A DNA stretch of 64,000 nucleotides, from assembly GCF_019320115.1 (NCBI RefSeq), contig NC_089588.1:117805119-117869118 (forward strand), read 5' to 3'. Of the stretch, positions 58,982-64,000 are shown piece by piece. Positions within the stretch are counted from its first letter, which is position 1. Each line of letters begins with the position of its first letter. This stretch comes from Miscanthus floridulus (lineage: Eukaryota > Streptophyta > Magnoliopsida > Poales > Poaceae). The translations under genes and the position numbers were made by a program. The notes beneath the pieces were generated by a model. The model searched no databases, was not told the origin of the DNA, and saw only the letters and a list, made by a program, of their open reading frames with translations.

Positions 58982-61900
58982 ATGTCTGGAAGAGGAAGAG
59001 GCCGAGGTCGTGGAGGTGTTCCCCCACATCCACCACCACCACCACCGACTATTGAACAACTCTTGGCAATACAGACGCAGCTCATGCAAATATTGGTGCA
59101 GAATCAGCAGAACCAACAGGGTGGTGGAGCACCACGTGATAAGCGTGGTGAATTCTTGAAGGGCCGTCCCCTGGTGTTCTCTCGTGCCACTGATCCACTG
59201 GAAGCAGATGATTGGCTTCGAGCAATAGAGAGGCAGCTCAACATAGCTCAATGTGATAATCAGCAGAAGGTGTTGTACGCTTCAGGACAACTTCAGGGAG
59301 AAGCTCAGGACTGGTGGGAGTCATTTGAGTATGGCCATCCTGCCAACGCTCCTCCTGTCACCTGGCAGGAGTTTAAGGAGAATTTTAGATCTTATCACAT
59401 ACCAGAGGAACTGATAGAGCTCAAGCAAGAGGAATTCCGAGCTTTGAAGCAGGGATCCATGTCTATCGCTGAGTACCGTGACAAGTTTGCACAGTTGTCA
59501 CGTTATGCTCCGAATGAAGTGGCTGATGATGCTGATAAGCAACGCCGCTTCCTCAAAGGACTATATGATGGTCTGCAGCTCCAGCTTATGTCAAACACCT
59601 ACCCCAACTTTCAGACGCTGGTGAATCGCGCTATTGTTATTGACAACAAGCGCAAGGAGATGGAGGCCAAGAAGAGGAGGCTTCAGGGACAAGCCTCTGG
59701 GAGCAATACTCGTCCACGTGCCAACTCTCAACAAGGCTTCTAGCAGAGGTTTCAGGGACCACCCAGTCAATGGAATCGTGGTCAGTATCCGCAGCGCAAC
59801 CCGAACCAGCAGCAGAATGCCAATCAACGTCCCCAGCAGTAGAGTGGTCAGCAAACACCACGACAGGGAGCGTCCAACAACACTCTTGTGAAGACTAGTG
59901 CTCCTAGCACCCCCAGCAAGTGTTTCCGTTGTGGCAAAGAAGGTCACCTCTCTTATAATTGCCCTGAGAAGCCTAATCAGCAAACCCCCCAGAAACAAAA
60001 CAGCAACCAGAAGCCAACACATTATGGGAAGGTGAATCTTGTGTCTACAGAGATAGCGCTTGCGGAACCAGAAGTCATGCTCGGTACGTTCAATATCAAC
60101 TCAACCCCTGCCACTGTTCTTTTTGATTCTGGAGCTTCGCATTCATTCATATCACAAGCATTCGTTAGAAACCACAGCATACCATTATGTGCCATGCAAA
60201 ATCCCATGTTAGTAAACTCACCGGGTGGAAGTATGCAAGCTGCATATCGTTGTCTTCCGACTAGTCTATCCTTAAGGGGGGTAGAGTTTAAAGTGAGCCC
60301 CATTGTGTTGAGAGCATCCGGTATAGATGTGATTTTGGGTATGGATTGGATGATGAAACAACAAGCAGTGATTCAGTGTAAGGAAAAGGTAGTTGTTGTG
60401 ACCGCACCCAGTGGAGAAAGAATCAGTGTTGATGTTGTCATACAAGCACAGCCGACCGCCACAGTGAACCAGCTTGATGATAGTGGCAACAAGGAGGACC
60501 CAGTGGTGGATGAATTTCTAGATGTGTTCCCCGATGATTTGCCAGGTATGCCGCCTGACCGTGATATTGAGTTTATTATTGAATTATTACTTGGAACTGC
60601 ACCTATAGCTAAGCGTCCATATAGAATGGGGGTTAAAGAATTAGAAGAACTTAAGAAACAAATTATGGAGTTACAGGAGAAAGGTTTTATTCGTCCTAGT
60701 TCGTCACCTTGGGGAGCACCAGTTATATTTGTTGACAAGAAGGATGGTACTCAGAGGATGTGTGTTGATTATCGGTCACTCAATGAGGTTACTATCAAGA
60801 ACAAGTATCCGTTGCCTAGAATTGATGATTTGTTTGATCAGTTGAGAGGTGCCTGTGTTTTCTCTAAGATTGATCTTCGCTCTGGCTACCATCAATTAAG
60901 GATTCGTGCAACAGATGTACCCAAGACAGCTTTTACTACGAGGTATGGTTTATATGAGTACACTGTTATGTCATTTGGTTTGACCAATGCACCTGCCTAT
61001 TTTATGTACATGATGAACAAGGTGTTCATGGAGTTTTTGGATAAGTTTGTGGTGGTGTTCATCGATGATATATTGATATTCTCCAAAACAGAAGAAGAGC
61101 ACGCTGAACATCTGAGGTTGGTGCTGCAGAAGCTCAGACAACACAAGTTGTATGCCAAGCGAAGCAAGTGTGAATTTTGGTTGAAGGAAGTTTCTTTTCT
61201 GGGTCATGTTGTCTCCAACGGTGGAATTGCAGTAGATCCCGGTAAGGTGAAAGATGTGCTGAATTGGAAGCCACCAACAGATGTGGGACAGATACATAGT
61301 TTCTTGGGATTAGCCGGATACTACAGAAGATTCATTGAAGGTTTCTCTAAGCTTGCTAAGCCAATGACAGCCTTATTGGAGAAAAATGCTAAGTTTGTGT
61401 GGTTCGAGAAGTGCCAGGCTAACTTCGAAGAGTTAAAGAAGAGGTTGACTACAGCCCCAGTGTTGACTTTGCTAGACCTGAATAAAAGCTTTTCGATCTA
61501 TTGTGATGCATCTCGTCAGGGACTTGGATGTGTTCTTATGCAAGAGGGCAGAGTAGTGGCTTATGCATCTCGGCAGTTGAGAAAGCATGAGTTAAATTAT
61601 CCTACTCATGACTTGGAGTTAGCAGCAGTGGTTCATGCTTTGAAGATATGGAGGCACTATCATATTGGACATAAGAGCGACATCTATACTGATCACAAGA
61701 GTCTGAAGTACATTTTCACTCAGACAGATCTTAATATGAGACAGCGTCGATGGTTAGAGTTGATCAAAGATTATGATTTGGAGATACACTATCATCCTGG
61801 GAAGGCGAACGTTGTTGCCGATGCTCTTAGTAGGAAGAGTTATGCCAATGAGGTGCAAGTGACATCGATGTCAAGTGAGTTGTGTGCTGAATTTGAGTGA

Positions 61901-63366
61901 CTGAATTTAGGCTTTGTTACCAATGCAGTGGAGTTGGTGTTGGAGCCTAAATTGGAGCAAGAAATACGTAAGGGACAGTTACAGGATGCGAAGTTGAAGG
62001 AGATAGCAGAAAACATAGTGATTGGTAAGGCACCAGGTTTTAGTATGGATGACAATGGAACTCTATGGTTTGGGAAAAGGTTGTGTGTGCTTGAGGATAA
62101 GGCTCTATGAGAGGCAATTCTTCATGAGGCCCATGAGTCTACTTATTCTATTCATCCTGGAAGTACCAAGATGTATTTGGATTTAAAAGAGAAGTATTGG
62201 TGGTACGGACTCAAAAGAGATGTTGCTGAATATGTTGCTTTGTGTGATACCTGTCAGAGAGTCAAGGCCGAACATCAAAGACCTGCAGGATTGTTACAAC
62301 CAATGAAGATACCTGAGTGGAAGTGGGAAGAAGTTGGTATGGATTTTATAGTTGGGTTACCACGTACTCAGAGAGGTTATGATTCAATCTGGGTAATAGT
62401 AGATTGGTTAACTAAGGTTGCCCACTTCTTACCGGTTAAGACTACCTATACTGGACCCCAATTGGCTGCGCTATATATGGAGAGAATAGTTTGTCCACAT
62501 GTGGTTCCCAAGAAAATTGTGTCTGATCGAGGTACCCAATTTACATCTCATTTTTGGCAGCAAGTACATAGTTCGTTGGAACCAAGTTGAATTTTAGTAC
62601 AGCATATCATCCTCAGACAGATGGGCAAACTGAGAGAATTAATCAGATATTGGAGGATATGTTGAGGGCTTGTGCGTTACAGTACGAAACAAGTTGGGAC
62701 AAGAGTTTGCCTTATGCAGAGTTCTCATACAACAACAGTTATCAGAAAAGTCTCAATATGGCACCTTTCGAAGCTTTGTATGGACGAAAGTGTAGGGCCC
62801 CGTTGTTTTGGAATCAAACGGGAGAAACTCAAGTGTTTGGACCAGATGTTTTGAGAGACGCAGAAGAGCAAGTAAGGATGATCAGGGATAACTTGAGAGT
62901 GGCTCAGTCTCGACAAAAGAGCTATGCCGACACTAGAAGAAGAGAATTGGTTTTTGAAGTAGGTGATTATGTGTACTTGAAGGTGTCCCCTATGAGAAGT
63001 GTGAGGAGGTTTAACATGAAAGGGAAGTTAGCGCCAAGGTATATTGGACCTTTCAAGGTTTTAGAGAGACGTGGAGAGGTAGCTTATCAGTTAGAATTGC
63101 CTGAGAGTTTGTCGGGTGTACACGATGTGTTCCATGTATCTCAGCTAAAGAAGTGTTCGCATGTACCTGAGGAACAGATACCGTTAGAAGAGCTTACAGT
63201 TAAGGGAGATCTCACTTATGAGGAGTTTCTAGTAAAGATTTTAGAGACAGCAGAAAGAGTTACAAGGAGCTGAGTTATAAAGATGTGCAAGGTTCAGTGG
63301 AATCGGTATACAGTAGATGAGGCTACTTGGGAAAGAGAAGATGATCTGAGGAAAACATACCCATAG
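58982..63366 (+). pseudogene. gag-pol polyprotein of the Tekay-type chromovirus, disabled
   Basis: gag from 58982 (start MSGRGRGRGRGG) has a retrotransposon-gag core near 59170-59640 and a CCHC zinc knuckle ('[14 protein letters not shown]', 59921-59962). Protease: DSG near 60125. RT: 'YRSLNEV' near 60770 and 'FIDDILIFS' near 61060. RNase H: '[10 protein letters not shown]' near 61500. Integrase: HHCC finger near 62120-62260, with catalytic Asp in 'GMDF' near 62341 and in 'SDRGTQF' near 62523, then Glu in the 'TERINQ' helix region near 62630. A chromodomain tail ('VQWNRYTVDEATWERE') lies near 63295. Breaks: stops at 59741, 59840, 61898, 62108 and 63271, each fitting a C-to-T change, and a one-base frameshift near 62575-62590 in integrase. 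The chromodomain class targets heterochromatin marks. Frame usage is otherwise a single gag-pol frame. Confidence 0.93.
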
Positions 63367-63426
63367 TTATTTGTGTAAGCATTGTCTGAATCTCGAGGAC
63401 GAGATTCATTTTAAGGGGGGTAGAAT

Positions 63427-64000
63427 TGTAACACCCTAAATTTTATAACATTTTTAAATAGGGGAAATTGATGTGTTAAGCATTTTATGGGCATTTGAAT
63501 TTAGGAAATAATAATTTTATTAGGAATAAAATCAAATATAGGCCAACAACCATGAATGTGCATTCATGCCGCTGCATGTTATTTTGAATTGCTTGGTTTG
63601 AAGTCGGATTTCGAATTGAGTTGAAATAGCATTTTGAGCTTGCTTTGAAGAAAAATTCGAAAAAGAAAAGAAATGACTTTCTCCTCCTTTTCGGCCTGAA
63701 GGCCTGTTTCGGCCACGGCCCATCTCTTTCCCGCGCCAGCCGCACTCTTCACCGCTTGGGCCAGGGCGCCACTGCGGGCCGTTTTCCCCTGGCTTGGCCC
63801 AGACAAGCTGAAGGCCCCGTGCCGCAGCCGAAGCCCAGCAACCCCGGCCCAGTCACGCGCCCAGCCGCAAGCCGCACTTGCGCAGGCGTCGTTCCCCGCC
63901 GCTGACCAGCCAGGCCCGCCGGTCAGGCTCTTCTTCCTCTCGCTCGTGACCGGCTCGGACACCATCTCCGTCGACGCCGTCGTGTCCGACCCTGCCACGC
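63427..64000 (+). repeat. 3' LTR of the Tekay-type element, partial
   Basis: TGTAACACCC at 63427 follows the polypurine tract. It aligns with 54472 onward, with about 15 substitutions and one 6-base indel up to the window edge. Confidence 0.93.

Larger units (their letters stand above)
54472..64000 (+). mobile_element. Ty3-gypsy chromovirus (Tekay/Del type), 3' end outside window
   Basis: 5' LTR at 54472-57292 (2821 bases, TGTAACACCC...TGACA). PBS for initiator-Met tRNA at 57296-57307. Then an extra ORF, gag, protease, RT, RNase H, integrase and chromodomain, a PPT (about 63411-63420, ttaagggggg), and the 3' LTR from 63427. If the LTRs are equal in length, the element ends near 66247. By hand, the two LTRs differ at about 15 positions plus one short indel over the first ~570 bases. 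At usual grass LTR rates that suggests an age near one million years. The coding region is broken and so not autonomous. Confidence 0.95.

Noticed and set aside
59591..60022. Antisense frames within gag-pol
   Set aside because: They mirror conserved gag-pol coding sequence and have no independent support.
1..64000. CRISPR arrays, bacterial operons, tRNA or rRNA genes
   Set aside because: None seen. Repeats here are transposon or satellite type, and no cloverleaf-like sequence was noticed by eye; a tRNAscan run would settle the last point.

Overview
This is repeat-dense nuclear DNA from a plant, most likely a grass and probably a panicoid, though the species is not recognisable by eye. The evidence is Tourist and Stowaway MITEs, a 10.2-kb CACTA transposon, Ty3-gypsy elements primed by initiator-Met tRNA, and spliced plant gene fragments. 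There are no bacterial operons. Only one gene looks intact: a two-exon gene at 3615-6406 (+) encoding a predicted ADP-ribosyltransferase-fold protein of 271 aa.

Layout. 1-1334: a minus-strand LTR-retrotransposon end. 1335-3614: intergenic DNA ending in a tandem repeat that carries TGACGTG sites, then a TATA promoter. 3615-6406: the ADP-ribosyltransferase-like gene, with four MITEs in its single intron. 6368-8916: a rearranged fragment (copy A) of a block that includes an ING2-type PHD-finger gene. 8917-19153: a CACTA element with TGA target duplications, a decayed TNP2 transposase gene and a decayed second gene ending in an Ulp1/C48 protease-like domain. 19154-24850: miscellaneous repeats and unrecognised gene scraps, including LINE reverse-transcriptase remnants.

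24851-54471 is a large inverted duplication. The left arm (24851-37232, copy B) and right arm (42818-54471, copy C, reversed) share an ING2-like pseudogene, a LINE-derived repeat, a Stowaway MITE and a non-autonomous gypsy-type element with a very long LTR and an unusual ORF. Between the arms lie the rest of that LTR, a C-rich satellite, a second partial LTR copy and a run of exactly 100 N at 42718-42817. An assembly join, for example of two haplotypes, is therefore a serious alternative to a real palindrome.

54472-64000 (running off the end): a young but disabled Tekay/Del-type chromovirus. It has 2.8-kb LTRs, an extra ORF before gag, then gag, protease, RT, RNase H, integrase and chromodomain. 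By hand count its LTRs differ by roughly 15 substitutions over the first ~570 bases. Its breaks are mostly single transitions plus one frameshift.

The points most worth following up are the grass ADP-ribosyltransferase gene with R / STT / QxE residues, its repeated bZIP-type promoter motif and its chimeric C-terminus. Next come the extra ORFs upstream of gag in two different gypsy-type elements, which look alike in plan, and the inverted repeat that could make ING2-homologous hairpin RNA.
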